Below, in pieces: positions 43,381-52,604 of a stretch of 64,000 nt of DNA. The position numbers and the translations under genes were made by a program. Origin of the DNA: Dyadobacter crusticola DSM 16708. Its GTDB lineage: Bacteria > Bacteroidota > Bacteroidia > Cytophagales > Spirosomataceae. Each line of letters opens with the position of its first letter. Within the stretch, counting starts at the first letter, position 1. The notes beneath the pieces are model-generated. The model was not told the origin of the DNA and searched no databases. It saw only the letters and a list, made by a program, of their open reading frames with translations. The DNA is taken from contig NZ_JNJB01000001.1 of assembly GCF_000701505.1 (NCBI RefSeq), forward strand, positions 1-64,000, given 5' to 3'.

Positions 43381-43615
43381 GTAACTGTTGTTTAGTACGT
43401 TGCAAAATTGGGATGTACAATGGTCACGCATATTGGTATTTACCAACATTTTAAGATTTGATGCTGTTTGGCAATTTGCTGAAATGGGGAGGGTGTCGCC
43501 TCAATTAAAAACACGGAAGGTGTTAAATCCATCGCGCCATAAGGATCAGAGCTTGCAACCGGCAATTGGAAAAATTTTTGTTAATTACAGCTACAATTAC
43601 CAGCCCACATTTTTC

Positions 43616-44008
43616 ATGCATATACTAATTGCCGAGGATGATCAGGATGATCAGGAAATGATCCAGCTGGCACTTGGTCACATTAACGCCGATATCGCAG
43701 TTAAAATGGTAGAAAATGGTCAGCAGGCGCTAGACTACCTTAGTGGTTTAACTGATGAGCAATTGCCCTGTATGACTATTCTGGATATGAACATGCCTGT
43801 ACTCAATGGTCTGCAAACGCTTGAACTGATGAACGCTCAGGATAGGTGCCAGCAAATACCAAAAGTAATTTTTTCCACCTCGGATAGTGCAGATTATAAA
43901 GCAAGAAGTCTGGCTGGCGGTGCCAAGGATTATATTGTCAAACCATACTCCTTCGATGAGTTGGTCATTTGCCTGGACAAGATGATTGACAATTGCAGAG
44001 ACAAGTGA
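43616..44008 (+). CDS. Single-domain response regulator
   Basis: A 130-residue receiver domain. The start MHILIAEDDQDDQEM fits the ATG at 43616. Acidic pocket Asp8-Asp9, phospho-acceptor Asp57 in TILDMNMPVLNG, and Lys in YIVKPYSFDEL. No output domain. It overlaps a possible TTG start of the next gene and is followed after 16 bases by the ACAD-like gene at ATG 44025; the kinase at 45186 lies just beyond it, so the three are likely one unit. Confidence 0.9.
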   Translation: MHILIAEDDQDDQEMIQLALGHINADIAVKMVENGQQALDYLSGLTDEQLPCMTILDMNMPVLNGLQTLELMNAQDRCQQIPKVIFSTSDSADYKARSLAGGAKDYIVKPYSFDELVICLDKMIDNCRDK

Positions 44009-44024
44009 AATACAACTCTTACAA

Positions 44025-45179
44025 ATGGATGTAAATGCGGTTATAAACAAAGCCCGTGAGATAGCCCTTGAAGTGACCTTAAATGAGGCAGCTCTTGCGG
44101 ATGCGAACGGGACATGGGTACAAAACACAATTGAAGCCCTCATGCAATCCAGACTTACTGGGTTGGTCGTTCCGAGTGAGCTTGGAGGGATGGGGCAAGG
44201 CTTGTTTGCATTGACACGCGTTTGTGAGGAACTGGGAAAAGCCTATGCTTCTGCCGGCCTATGCTTCGGGATGCATTGTGTAGGTACTGCTGTAATAGCT
44301 GCGAAGGCAACACCATGGCAAAAAGATAATTATCTGCGGCCGATTGCCGAAGGGAAGCACCTGACGACATTGGCATTAAGCGAACCAGGAACTGGCTCTC
44401 ATTTCTATTTTCCCCAAACAGCGCTGCTTTCCCTTACGAATGACGAATTTCTAATTACGGGCGCAAAGTCATTTGTAACAAATGGAGGTAAAGCGCATTC
44501 GTATGTAATATCAACAATGGCTGCAAGTGACGACGCTGGTCCCGGGCAATTTTCATGCGCTGTCCTGGATGAAAATAGTCCGGGAATGCAGTGGGGCAAA
44601 CAATGGGACGGCCTGGGAATGAGAGGGAATTCTTCTATCGCATTAAACTTAAACAACATTCATATTACCAGTAAGCACATCCTTGGAGAAAAAGGAGATC
44701 AGCTTTGGTATATATTCAATGTAGTGGCCCCTTATTTTTTGATGGCAATGGCCGGGACTTATCTTGGCATTGCTGAAAGTGCAATTCAGGAGGCTAAGAG
44801 CGTTCTGCTTACAAGATATTACACATACAATGGCAGCAGCCTGTCGCATGTTTCGATCTTGCAGCACCGCCTTGGAACTTTATGGGCCAAAGTGGAAAGT
44901 ACGCGCCGACTTATATACCATGCCGCTATGGCCGGGGACAGTGGTGCGGCAGACGCTGTTTTAAATATCCTTGCTGCAAAGGCAGAAGTAGCAAAATGTG
45001 CGGTAGATACTGTGAATGAAGCCATGACCATTGCAGGAGGGATTGGATATCAGCAAAACGGCAGGCTGGGCCTTCTTTTAAGAGACGCCAGGGCGGCTGA
45101 TGTGATGTCGCCTACTACGGACTTGCTTTATACCTGGATAGGACGTTCCTTGTTGGAGCTCCCGCTGCTCTCTGAATAA
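44025..45179 (+). CDS. Acyl-CoA dehydrogenase-like flavoprotein lacking the usual catalytic Glu
   Basis: The 384-residue protein has the ACAD fold: an N-terminal helical domain (EALMQSRLTGLVVPSELGGMGQGL), the flavin/substrate loop ALSEPGTGSHFYFPQ (about residues 113-127), AKSFVTNGGKAHSYVIS (about 148-164) and the C-terminal helical part with GGIGYQQNGRLGLLLRDARAAD. In classical ACADs a YEGT-type motif carries the catalytic Glu after the RDA... helix; here the region reads VMSPTTDLLYTWIGR, so that Glu is absent. Some ACAD-related flavin monooxygenases and other proteins share this form, so the reaction cannot be stated. It lies between a receiver gene and a kinase gene; a TTG at 43986 could also start it. 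Confidence 0.88.
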   Translation: MDVNAVINKAREIALEVTLNEAALADANGTWVQNTIEALMQSRLTGLVVPSELGGMGQGLFALTRVCEELGKAYASAGLCFGMHCVGTAVIAAKATPWQKDNYLRPIAEGKHLTTLALSEPGTGSHFYFPQTALLSLTNDEFLITGAKSFVTNGGKAHSYVISTMAASDDAGPGQFSCAVLDENSPGMQWGKQWDGLGMRGNSSIALNLNNIHITSKHILGEKGDQLWYIFNVVAPYFLMAMAGTYLGIAESAIQEAKSVLLTRYYTYNGSSLSHVSILQHRLGTLWAKVESTRRLIYHAAMAGDSGAADAVLNILAAKAEVAKCAVDTVNEAMTIAGGIGYQQNGRLGLLLRDARAADVMSPTTDLLYTWIGRSLLELPLLSE

Positions 45180-45185
45180 CGACAA

Positions 45186-47066
45186 ATGGCCGACTTGGTG
45201 ATCTATACCGGATTAGGTACGTACGAAGGGCCGATCAAAGGTGAGCTTGGTGCCAACGGCGATATATTTTTGGCGGCCTACGAAGAGACTGGCACTGAGC
45301 TTGCACGTGCAGAAGTACTCATTATAGGACCTGCCGAGCCGCAGCCTGTCCGGTTGGTGCAAAAGATATCCTCTTCTGAGCCTTTGTTATCAGTGCTCCT
45401 GCTTGCAGATCCTTCGCAATTTAGTAGCGTAAAGCAATCAATACAGTTCGCTGCCCAGGTTGGAGTCAATACCACTGTTATTTCTTACACCAACTCGCTG
45501 GATTTAACCCCTGTCGTTCTAAACGCAGCATTGCGGACAAGGCAGAAAAGAAGCTTTCGCAAAATAGGCCTTTCTATGCAAAGCCTGGTTGTGAGACAGC
45601 CTTTTGCTGCTGTAAAGGGCGTCCATTTGGGTAGCTTTTTAGATCAGGCACCACTCGGTGTAGTGCTTATCAACCCTCAAAGTAGTAAAATCGAGGCTTT
45701 GAACGCTAAGGCGAGGCACATATTGAGGGCAGAGGAAAAGGATCTAAATATAATGACGCTTCCGACGCTCTTTCAAGGATTTGCTTTTGATAGAATACAA
45801 GATGTGCTTGACAATCCAACCAATGAGCCCGTCGAACTAGAAAGCCCGAGCCAAACCATTGAGGTGACAGCTTCGCAAACAGCTGACGAAGGAAATGGCA
45901 AGTACATCATGCTTTTCATTTCGGATATAAGCAGTCAAAAAGACGAGCAACGGAAAATAAGGACTGTTCTTGAATCCCTGCCGCAAATGGCGTTGACTCT
46001 TGATGTTAAAGGAGAAGCTAACTTCTTCACTCAGACCTGGTATGCTTACACAGGCCAGTCTGCACCCGCTTCACTCGGGAGTGGTTGGCTGGAGTGCATC
46101 CATTCCGAGGACGCAGGGCGTTTAAAGGTCAAATGGCGCCAAGGGTATGGGACCGGGCAGGGCTTTCAGGATACTGCGCGGGTCCGCAGTGCGGCGGGCC
46201 AATACCGATGGCACCTTTTTCGACTGGTAGCAGTGGATAAGCAGCATGGGCAGGTCCAGCTATGGACAGGCTCTTTAACAGATATACATGACCAGGTCTC
46301 ATTGACCCAAGCATTGGAACACAAGGTTGCTCAAAGAACTCAGCAACTGTTGGCAAGCAACATCGAATTGGAACAGTATGCGCGTGTTGCCAGCCATGAC
46401 CTTCAAGAGCCACTCCGCAAAATCAGCATTTTCGCTAAACTGGTCAGAGATCAAAGCCTGGAAAGTCTTGATGAAAGTGCTTTAAAATACCTGGACAAAG
46501 TTATAGGCACTGCCACACGGATGGCCCAGATTTTGCGCGACCTCCTGAGCTTTGCCCATCTAGACAAAACCGAAGAGTTTGAAATGGTTGACCTGAAAAA
46601 GGTTGTTGCCGAAGTGATTGAGGATTTAGAGCTAGTAATTAGTGAAAAAGCGGCTTCCATACACGTTTCTGAGCTCCCGGTCCTGGCGGCAGCGCCTTCC
46701 CAAATGCGACAGCTTTTTTATAATTTGCTTAACAATGCACTTAAATTTTCAAAAGCAGACCAGGCGGCTGTTATTTCCATAATATCAAAACCGTTGGCAG
46801 CCCACCAGATTGTTGACTATCCAGAACTTGACGCTTTTAAATCTTACGCTCAAATCGAAATCAGGGATAACGGGATTGGCTTCGAACAGAAATATGCCGA
46901 GCAGATATTTTCAGTATTTCAACGGCTTCATACAGCCACTAGTTACGAAGGGACAGGGATTGGACTTGCGATATGTAAGAAAGTGGTCTCAAACCATGGT
47001 GGATTGATCTCTGTTGACTCTGAACCAGGAATCGGCAGCCGGTTCACTATCATCCTGCCCGCTTAG
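45186..47066 (+). CDS. Hybrid-type sensor histidine kinase with PAS domains
   Basis: A 626-residue soluble kinase with an N-terminal region (about 40-120, VLIIGPAEPQPVRLVQ) that resembles a degenerate receiver, two PAS-like domains (about 150-245 and 255-375), HisKA with phospho-acceptor His404 (VASHDLQEPLRK), and HATPase_c (NLLNNALKFSKAD, IEIRDNGIGFEQ, GTGIGLAICKKVV). The core is a close relative of the kinases at 35917 and 48664. It follows the ACAD-like gene by 6 bases, so the receiver, flavoprotein and kinase probably work together. No membrane segment is seen, so it senses cytoplasmic signals. Confidence 0.9.
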   Translation: MADLVIYTGLGTYEGPIKGELGANGDIFLAAYEETGTELARAEVLIIGPAEPQPVRLVQKISSSEPLLSVLLLADPSQFSSVKQSIQFAAQVGVNTTVISYTNSLDLTPVVLNAALRTRQKRSFRKIGLSMQSLVVRQPFAAVKGVHLGSFLDQAPLGVVLINPQSSKIEALNAKARHILRAEEKDLNIMTLPTLFQGFAFDRIQDVLDNPTNEPVELESPSQTIEVTASQTADEGNGKYIMLFISDISSQKDEQRKIRTVLESLPQMALTLDVKGEANFFTQTWYAYTGQSAPASLGSGWLECIHSEDAGRLKVKWRQGYGTGQGFQDTARVRSAAGQYRWHLFRLVAVDKQHGQVQLWTGSLTDIHDQVSLTQALEHKVAQRTQQLLASNIELEQYARVASHDLQEPLRKISIFAKLVRDQSLESLDESALKYLDKVIGTATRMAQILRDLLSFAHLDKTEEFEMVDLKKVVAEVIEDLELVISEKAASIHVSELPVLAAAPSQMRQLFYNLLNNALKFSKADQAAVISIISKPLAAHQIVDYPELDAFKSYAQIEIRDNGIGFEQKYAEQIFSVFQRLHTATSYEGTGIGLAICKKVVSNHGGLISVDSEPGIGSRFTIILPA

Positions 47067-47184
47067 CCGTGGTATCTTGGAAACTATATTGCTTCACCAG
47101 CCAGTCAGCGCTTAAATCCAGCAATCTGTATACCTGTTGTAAACTAATGATCCGTCAGAAGCAGGATCTCTTGCGGCGTATGGT

Positions 47185-48309
47185 TCACGTAGCTTCTGCG
47201 ATAATGAATTGGCTTACTGCTTGATTTACTTCCCCATGACGTTCTACAAATCCCATGTGCCCTGCCGGCGCTAAGGTAACCAGCTTCGAGCCAGATATCG
47301 CCTGGTTCATTTTAATGCTTGCTTCCGGCTTGGTCAGCCGGTCCTTATTAGCCGCTATGATCAGGGTAGGTATTCCGATCTGACTAAAAGCAGAAGTAGC
47401 ATCATATTCGAACATAGCCAGAACTCCTCTTCCAGTAACTGACGGCGGCGCCATGGCTGCAAGCCTGCTGGCAAAGTCCAGTTGCTTGCCCGTCTGTGTC
47501 CCTGCAAACGTCAAAAACCTGGTCATGATTAACAAGTTACCGTTAAAATAACTGATCCATCTGCTCAGCCACAGTAATGGAGAAAAGATGATCATGATCC
47601 AACAGATTGGTTTCAGTACCGGGTTTTGTATAGTCGTCAATAATTTGCTTAGAATAGATGTCCTGGTAGGGTTGGTAAAAGTGGTATGTTCCAAAACAAT
47701 CCCTTTGATGTTGGCCATTTTATGTTTGTAAAGCTTACAGAAGGTCAGGATGGTCATGCCGCCCATGCTATGTCCCCACAGTACCGGATCTTTCGCACCG
47801 GACTTATCGATGACTGCATCCAAGTCGGCCGCCAACTTTTCCAGGCTAAAATCTTTGTTTCGGGCGCGTTTTGACTTACCCAGACCGGGGTGATCCATTA
47901 GCACAAGGTGATACTTACTGCTGAAGTATTTTTTCTGATAAAACCACTGCATGCTGTTGGAATTCCAGCCATGAATAAAAACAATGGTCTGATTGCCTTT
48001 AACACCTCCCTGCTCAATGTTGATCACGCTTCCATCCGGCCTGGAAAGCTTTATCTGATCTTCAAAACGCTCTGCATCGGGCTCTTCCGTCCCCTTGCCG
48101 CCCTTACTGAACAGAATGCGAATGAGGCTCTTCCCAAATGACAGGAAGACAAGCAGGGCCAGGGCTCCAATCAAACACCTTTGGGCATAGTCGTGATCGC
48201 CAACCACATCTTTATGTAAATACCATTGTCGCCATAAGTAAACTTCAAGGCCTAAAAAAGCGATCGTAAAAAAATTGGCAACAGTCAGGGCAAGTAATAG
48301 TATTGGCAT
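47185..48309 (-). CDS. Membrane-anchored alpha/beta hydrolase
   Basis: A 374-residue hydrolase with an N-terminal membrane anchor (about residues 3-23, and a second segment near 45-60) and an alpha/beta hydrolase domain (about 105-370). The oxyanion/entry motif is VFIHGWNSNSMQW (about 110-122), nucleophile Ser in LWGHSMGGM (about 178-186), Asp in IIAANKDRLTK and His in LAPAGHMGFVERH. The catalytic triad is therefore complete. Substrate is unknown; esterase or lipase activity is likely by family only. It is convergent with the kinase at 45186, and the ethylene-type kinase diverges upstream. Confidence 0.9.
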   Translation of the reverse strand: MPILLLALTVANFFTIAFLGLEVYLWRQWYLHKDVVGDHDYAQRCLIGALALLVFLSFGKSLIRILFSKGGKGTEEPDAERFEDQIKLSRPDGSVINIEQGGVKGNQTIVFIHGWNSNSMQWFYQKKYFSSKYHLVLMDHPGLGKSKRARNKDFSLEKLAADLDAVIDKSGAKDPVLWGHSMGGMTILTFCKLYKHKMANIKGIVLEHTTFTNPTRTSILSKLLTTIQNPVLKPICWIMIIFSPLLWLSRWISYFNGNLLIMTRFLTFAGTQTGKQLDFASRLAAMAPPSVTGRGVLAMFEYDATSAFSQIGIPTLIIAANKDRLTKPEASIKMNQAISGSKLVTLAPAGHMGFVERHGEVNQAVSQFIIAEAT

Positions 48310-48663
48310 ATGGAACCAGGTTAAGCCGCTTCTCGGCTGATGATGACTGTCAAACCAACTAATATCATTCCATGGCTAGCGGATCGAAATTATCATTGCG
48401 TTATGATTTATAATCTGGTACATGATGCATGGCCTGCAACCCGGCGAGCAGGGTTTTGTATAAAAGACTTACGGCTAACCCGGTAAACGAAACGATGCTT
48501 CTAAAACCACATTTAGGAGCATAAGGACTTTGAAAATCTCGAATCTGCAGCGTAATCAATGCAACCTTACACAAGCAGGTGGTAACCACAAAAATGTCAG
48601 GAGTATTAGATCTAACTTTGTGTAAATGTTACTTAATATTGGCAGGTTATATAATATAGACCA
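48310..48663. other. Intergenic region upstream of the hydrolase and the ethylene-receptor-like kinase
   Basis: A 354-base divergent region. An exact TAnnTTTG element TAACTTTG lies at 48613-48620, about 45 bases before the kinase start, but without a TTG at the correct distance. No repeat, RNA gene or convincing small protein was seen. Confidence 0.4.
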
Positions 48664-50319
48664 TTGGAACCTAGACAGATCCTCAATGCCACGGCCGAGT
48701 GCGGCCCGGTATGCGGCGCCAAGCCTCACTTGCACCAGAAACAAACTGCCACAGTAGCTCACCAGGCAACTGAATTTTTTGGCGACCTGCTGTCAACCGC
48801 AAACTGGCCTGCACGCTGGAACTGCGGAACCTGGTCAGATCTGCATGGCTGGACTTATATTGTATCCGATCTTTTTATTTGGGCCGCTTACTTTGCTATA
48901 CCGCTACTACTAATACGGGTGGTCGTTAAAAGAAAGGACTTGCCTTTCTCTAAAATCATTTGGCTTTTCGGGGCATTTATCATTCTGTGCGGGCTGACTC
49001 ATTTAACTGATGCAGCCATGTTCTGGTGGCCCGCTTACCGGCTTAATGTGCTGATAAGATTGTTGACCGCCCTGGTTTCCATATTTACGGTGTTCAGCCT
49101 CTATAATATCTTACCTCAGATTTTATCCCTTCGATCGGTAGATGAGCTTGAAAAAGAGATCAATGAACGAAAGCTTGTGGAACAGAAACTGGCCGAAAGT
49201 GAGTTTTTGCTTTCTGAGGCGGGCCGGATAGCACGTGTGGGTGGATGGGAACTTGATGTAGAGACAAAGCAGTCATCCTGGTCAAAAACTATTTACGAAA
49301 TATATGAAGTCCCATATGACTATCAGATCAGACCGCAGGAAGCCATGGAATTTTTCCCGGGGCCCTATAAAAAGATAATGGAAGATGCACTTCATGGTGC
49401 TTACAGCGAAGGTAAAGGATGGGACATCGAACTCCAGCTGATTACAGGAAGGCAAAACAGAAAATGGGTACGCTCTCACGGGGAGCCGTTCTATGACCAG
49501 CACGGAAAAATGACCCACATCAGAGGGGTATTTATGGATATCGACTCCTATAAAAACAATGAAGCTGCGTTAAAACAAACTATTGCCGACCTGGAGCGCT
49601 CCAACGACAACCTGCAACAGTTTGGCTACGTAGCCTCACACGACTTGCAGGAGCCGCTTCGAAAAATCCAGGCGTTTTGTGATCTTTTAACAAAACGGTA
49701 TGCGGGCCAGTTGGGCGAGGGTATGACTTACCTTCATCGAATGCATTCCGCCGCTGCCCGCATGTCTGCTCTGATTCAGGACCTCCTGGCCTTTGCCAAG
49801 ATTTCCACCCGACAGCAAACTACTATGCCCGTAGCGATAGAAGCGGTTGTACAAGGTGTCTTAGGCGACCTGGACCTAGCTGTCCAAGAGACAGATGCAG
49901 AGATTATCATTGGGCCGCTGCCCACAATTGATGGCGATAAAACGCAGCTGGGTCAATTATTTCAGAATCTGATTGGCAATGCTTTAAAGTTTAGAAACGC
50001 CGAAGTTCCGCCTTTGATCCGCATTTCGTCAGTGACTATTCCAGCCCGCAACTTGCCTGCTTCAATCAACCTTGTCAGAGAATCTCCTGTGTATTATCAA
50101 ATCGACGTAGCTGACAATGGGATCGGTTTTGACCAAAAATACGCAGATCGCATCTTTCAGGTATTTCAACGTCTGCATGGAAAGAGCGAATATTCCGGAA
50201 CGGGCATAGGATTAGCGATTTGCGAGAAAGTGGTTGCCAACCATGGTGGCGCCATTACTGCCAGCAGCACACCCGGACATGGCGCAACATTTAGCCTTTT
50301 CTTTCCGGTTGATGATTGA
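48664..50319 (+). CDS. Ethylene-receptor-like membrane histidine kinase
   Basis: A 551-residue kinase. Residues 62-155 form a three-helix membrane domain with the ethylene/copper-binding signature: Asp69 (IVSDLFIW), Tyr76, Ile79, Pro80, Cys109 and His113 (ILCGLTH). The spacings Asp-40-Cys-4-His match Arabidopsis ETR1 (Asp25, Cys65, His69), and so do Tyr/Ile/Pro at +7, +10 and +11 from Asp (ETR1 Tyr32, Ile35, Pro36). Then follow a coiled linker (155-180), a PAS domain (about 185-300), HisKA with His326 (VASHDLQEPLRK) and HATPase_c. The start codon at 48664 is TTG, and no ATG in frame is nearby, so the N-terminal 60 residues are uncertain. Confidence 0.9.
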   Translation: MEPRQILNATAECGPVCGAKPHLHQKQTATVAHQATEFFGDLLSTANWPARWNCGTWSDLHGWTYIVSDLFIWAAYFAIPLLLIRVVVKRKDLPFSKIIWLFGAFIILCGLTHLTDAAMFWWPAYRLNVLIRLLTALVSIFTVFSLYNILPQILSLRSVDELEKEINERKLVEQKLAESEFLLSEAGRIARVGGWELDVETKQSSWSKTIYEIYEVPYDYQIRPQEAMEFFPGPYKKIMEDALHGAYSEGKGWDIELQLITGRQNRKWVRSHGEPFYDQHGKMTHIRGVFMDIDSYKNNEAALKQTIADLERSNDNLQQFGYVASHDLQEPLRKIQAFCDLLTKRYAGQLGEGMTYLHRMHSAAARMSALIQDLLAFAKISTRQQTTMPVAIEAVVQGVLGDLDLAVQETDAEIIIGPLPTIDGDKTQLGQLFQNLIGNALKFRNAEVPPLIRISSVTIPARNLPASINLVRESPVYYQIDVADNGIGFDQKYADRIFQVFQRLHGKSEYSGTGIGLAICEKVVANHGGAITASSTPGHGATFSLFFPVDD

Positions 50320-50394
50320 AATCCATTGCTGTCACGCGAGCCGAATGATGTAGTTTGATAAATGGCCTATCTAAAAAGGAATACTAAACAGTAC

Positions 50395-50430
50395 AAAAAA
50401 AGGCGCTCAACAATAATGCTGAACGCCCTT
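50395..50430 (-). terminator. Terminator of tRNA-Ala
   Basis: On the minus strand an 8-bp stem with one mismatch (50420-50427 with 50402-50409) is followed by a long T run. Confidence 0.7.
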
Positions 50431-50484
50431 CTGAGTGTAACAAATCGTTGATATCTCATAGCTTATTGATTATCAACCTCAATG

Positions 50485-50558
<74 letters not shown>

Positions 50559-50670
50559 GCTTTACCTGAGCAAACGTTCAGGGAGTGCAAAGATGAAACG
50601 GAGAATCTTTATAAACAAGCCCGTAAGGCAATTTATATCGCGGCAGTTAATTACGCTTTTAATGCAGGGA

Positions 50671-50847
50671 CTATCGCCTGCCGCCGCCAAATACCCGGGC
50701 AAGCAGCCAGATGACCACCGCAATAACTGCGACAACCAAGATCACTCCTGTCCACATACCTGTTTTGAAAATATCACCAACCACTTCGCAGCTTGCTAGT
50801 GTAAATGATAGCAGGAGAACTATTAGGTAATTCAAATAGGCTTTCAT
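50671..50847 (-). CDS. Small lipoprotein with one membrane segment
   Basis: A 58-residue frame on the minus strand reading MKAYLNYLIVLLLSFTLASC, then EVVGDIFKTGMWTGVI and a hydrophobic segment, ending RVFGGGRR. It has a lipobox (TLASC, Cys20) and a second hydrophobic segment, a form seen in many small Bacteroidota proteins that databases sometimes misname phosphatidate cytidylyltransferase. It has no enzyme motif. It lies between tRNA-Ala and the exonuclease gene and is short enough to be missed by automated calling. Confidence 0.7.
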   Translation of the reverse strand: MKAYLNYLIVLLLSFTLASCEVVGDIFKTGMWTGVILVVAVIAVVIWLLARVFGGGRR

Positions 50848-50924
50848 TGGAAAGGATTTTTAGGTTAAAAACTTTTAACCTGTACTTTAAAAAATCATTC
50901 CAAAACGGTCTGGCAAAATAATAG

Positions 50925-51452
50925 CTATACGAAAACGTCAAGTGGGATCAGCTTGTGGCGATCGTGAACAAGGAGCTTTTCGAACAGACGGACAGTCGCT
51001 TCTGCGTCACCGTGAGCCCGGTGGCGGTTTTCAATACCTATTTCGAGGCTCTGACAAAGATTGCCGAGACTATAAGATTTGAGGCCGGGGAAAATTTTCC
51101 TGCTTAATTGAACGGTACACAATACATCGCGCTGAAAGTACTCATCTAATGCGCCGAATTCTCTTTTGATAAAGCCATAATCAAACCGGACGTTGTGCGC
51201 CACAAACCACGCATCTTTGGTAACCGCACGTACTGCATCCTGCACCTCGTAAAATGTAGGCGAGTCTTTCACCATCGCATTGTCAATGCCTGTGAGGCGG
51301 GTGATGAACGGTGGAATATAAACTCCGGGATTAATGAGGGAATGGAAGAAGTCAACCACTTTCAGGCCATCGTGCCTGAAAACTGCTATCTCGGTAATTC
51401 GCGCGGCGTTCCCTCCTCCGGTGGTTTCTATATCAACAATTGCGTACATCAA
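50925..51452 (-). CDS. 3'-5' exonuclease, DnaQ/epsilon-like
   Basis: A 175-residue DEDDh-type exonuclease. Exo I is FAIVDIETTGG-like (AIVDIETTGG, about residues 4-13), Exo II is AHNVRFDYGFIKREF (about 94-108), and Exo III is HRAHGDAEATVRLFEKL (about 148-164) with the catalytic His in HGDAEA. It matches the proofreading domain of DNA polymerase III (epsilon or PolC) as a stand-alone enzyme; the N-terminal ATG may be the second Met of MMYAIVD. It is on the minus strand downstream of the TonB-fusion gene, separated by about 90 bases. Confidence 0.9.
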   Translation of the reverse strand: MMYAIVDIETTGGGNAARITEIAVFRHDGLKVVDFFHSLINPGVYIPPFITRLTGIDNAMVKDSPTFYEVQDAVRAVTKDAWFVAHNVRFDYGFIKREFGALDEYFQRDVLCTVQLSRKIFPGLKSYSLGNLCQSLEIGIENRHRAHGDAEATVRLFEKLLVHDRHKLIPLDVFV

Positions 51453-51544
51453 GTCATTTTCGAACTACAAAAAAACAAAAAAATCCTCACCGAAGCGAGG
51501 ATTTTCTGAATAACAGGAGGCATTTACGCAATGCCAGAAGACGG

Positions 51545-52567
51545 TTAATTTAACTGAAATGCGATCGGCAATGTGAACTTCACACGTACCGGATTTCCCG
51601 CCTGACGACCCGGAGTCCAGCCTGGCATCAATTTCACAACCCGTACCGCTTCTTCATCACAGCCAAATCCTATCCCCTTGATTGCAGATACATCTTCAAT
51701 TTTTCCATCAGATCCAACTGTAAATTGCACGAACACTCTTCCCTCGATTCCCGCCTTTGACGCGGCAGCAGGGTATCTAAGGTGTTTTTGTAAAAACGCA
51801 GCCATCCCCTGCATTCCGCCCTGGAATTCCGGCGCTTGTTCTACATGTAAAAAGATGCTTTCCTCTCTCGTTTTGACTCCCGCCGCCGCTGTCTTCGCAT
51901 TACCGATTTCTGCTGCCGGCGGGACAATAATGTCCAGATCTTCGATGCCCGCCAGGGTTTTCTCAGCCGGAACTGCATTTTCCAGCTCTTCAATCGCAGG
52001 AGGAAGGTTTTCCATTGAAACCTGATCATCCTGCATCACAACCGGTGGCAACATTCGTACCGTTTTGGCAACCGGCGCAGGCTCTTTTACTTCCACCGGC
52101 GGCTTAGGCAACTCCCGGAGAATGTCGATCGGCTTTGCTTCAACAATGTAAGCAATGTCGTCCGGCTTGGGATCAGGCACCAGTCTTGCATAGAGATTGG
52201 GAAAGAAAACGATCAATCCGAAGAGCGTCACGCCCATTATGACGGACTTCTGAATCGTTTGTTTATAAGACTTCCTCAGATCATAGGCGCCGTAAAGCTT
52301 GTTGCGACCTTCAAATACGATGTCATTTAAAGATTTTTCCATGGCTAACAGATTTTTATGGTCAACACTCAAATCAAGAAGTGTCCTGGTATCCGCTGTT
52401 TCTACGATATTCTCGAATATCTGCTCAAACGGTTTTCCGTCCCATAGACGCTCCTCAGCCTCACAAGCCAAATGATCGAGGATCTCCGGGAGCAATTCCG
52501 GATTCAGCTTGCTCGACTTCAAATATGATTTAATCAAATCAATGCGGTGTTCCTGAAGGCGTTTCAT
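51545..52567 (-). CDS. TonB-like protein with an N-terminal HAAS-like domain
   Basis: A 340-residue protein. Residues 1-75 are a cytoplasmic helical domain (LIKSYLKSSKLNPELLPEIL, then DHLACEAEERLWDG) that resembles the HAAS or permease-prefix domain often encoded beside PadR regulators. A second helical part precedes one membrane segment (about 105-130, KSVIMGVTLFGLIVFF). Residues 135-250 are a Pro/Glu-rich periplasmic spacer, and about 255-340 form a TonB C-terminal domain (RYPAAASKAGIEGRVFVQFTV, VRVVKLMPGWTPG). It follows the PadR gene by 37 bases. The domain order is unusual and suggests a regulator-linked energy transducer. Confidence 0.85.
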   Translation of the reverse strand: MKRLQEHRIDLIKSYLKSSKLNPELLPEILDHLACEAEERLWDGKPFEQIFENIVETADTRTLLDLSVDHKNLLAMEKSLNDIVFEGRNKLYGAYDLRKSYKQTIQKSVIMGVTLFGLIVFFPNLYARLVPDPKPDDIAYIVEAKPIDILRELPKPPVEVKEPAPVAKTVRMLPPVVMQDDQVSMENLPPAIEELENAVPAEKTLAGIEDLDIIVPPAAEIGNAKTAAAGVKTREESIFLHVEQAPEFQGGMQGMAAFLQKHLRYPAAASKAGIEGRVFVQFTVGSDGKIEDVSAIKGIGFGCDEEAVRVVKLMPGWTPGRQAGNPVRVKFTLPIAFQLN

Positions 52568-52604
52568 AGGACAATCTGTTTTAGATTTTAACCATGTAAC
52601 TCGT

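Noticed and set aside
48401..48589. 62-codon minus-strand frame upstream of the hydrolase
   Set aside because: No start context and no protein-like pattern; the region is most likely control sequence.
51545..52567. The N-terminal part of the TonB-fusion gene as a separate gene
   Set aside because: The frame is continuous with the membrane segment and TonB domain, with no stop or new start.
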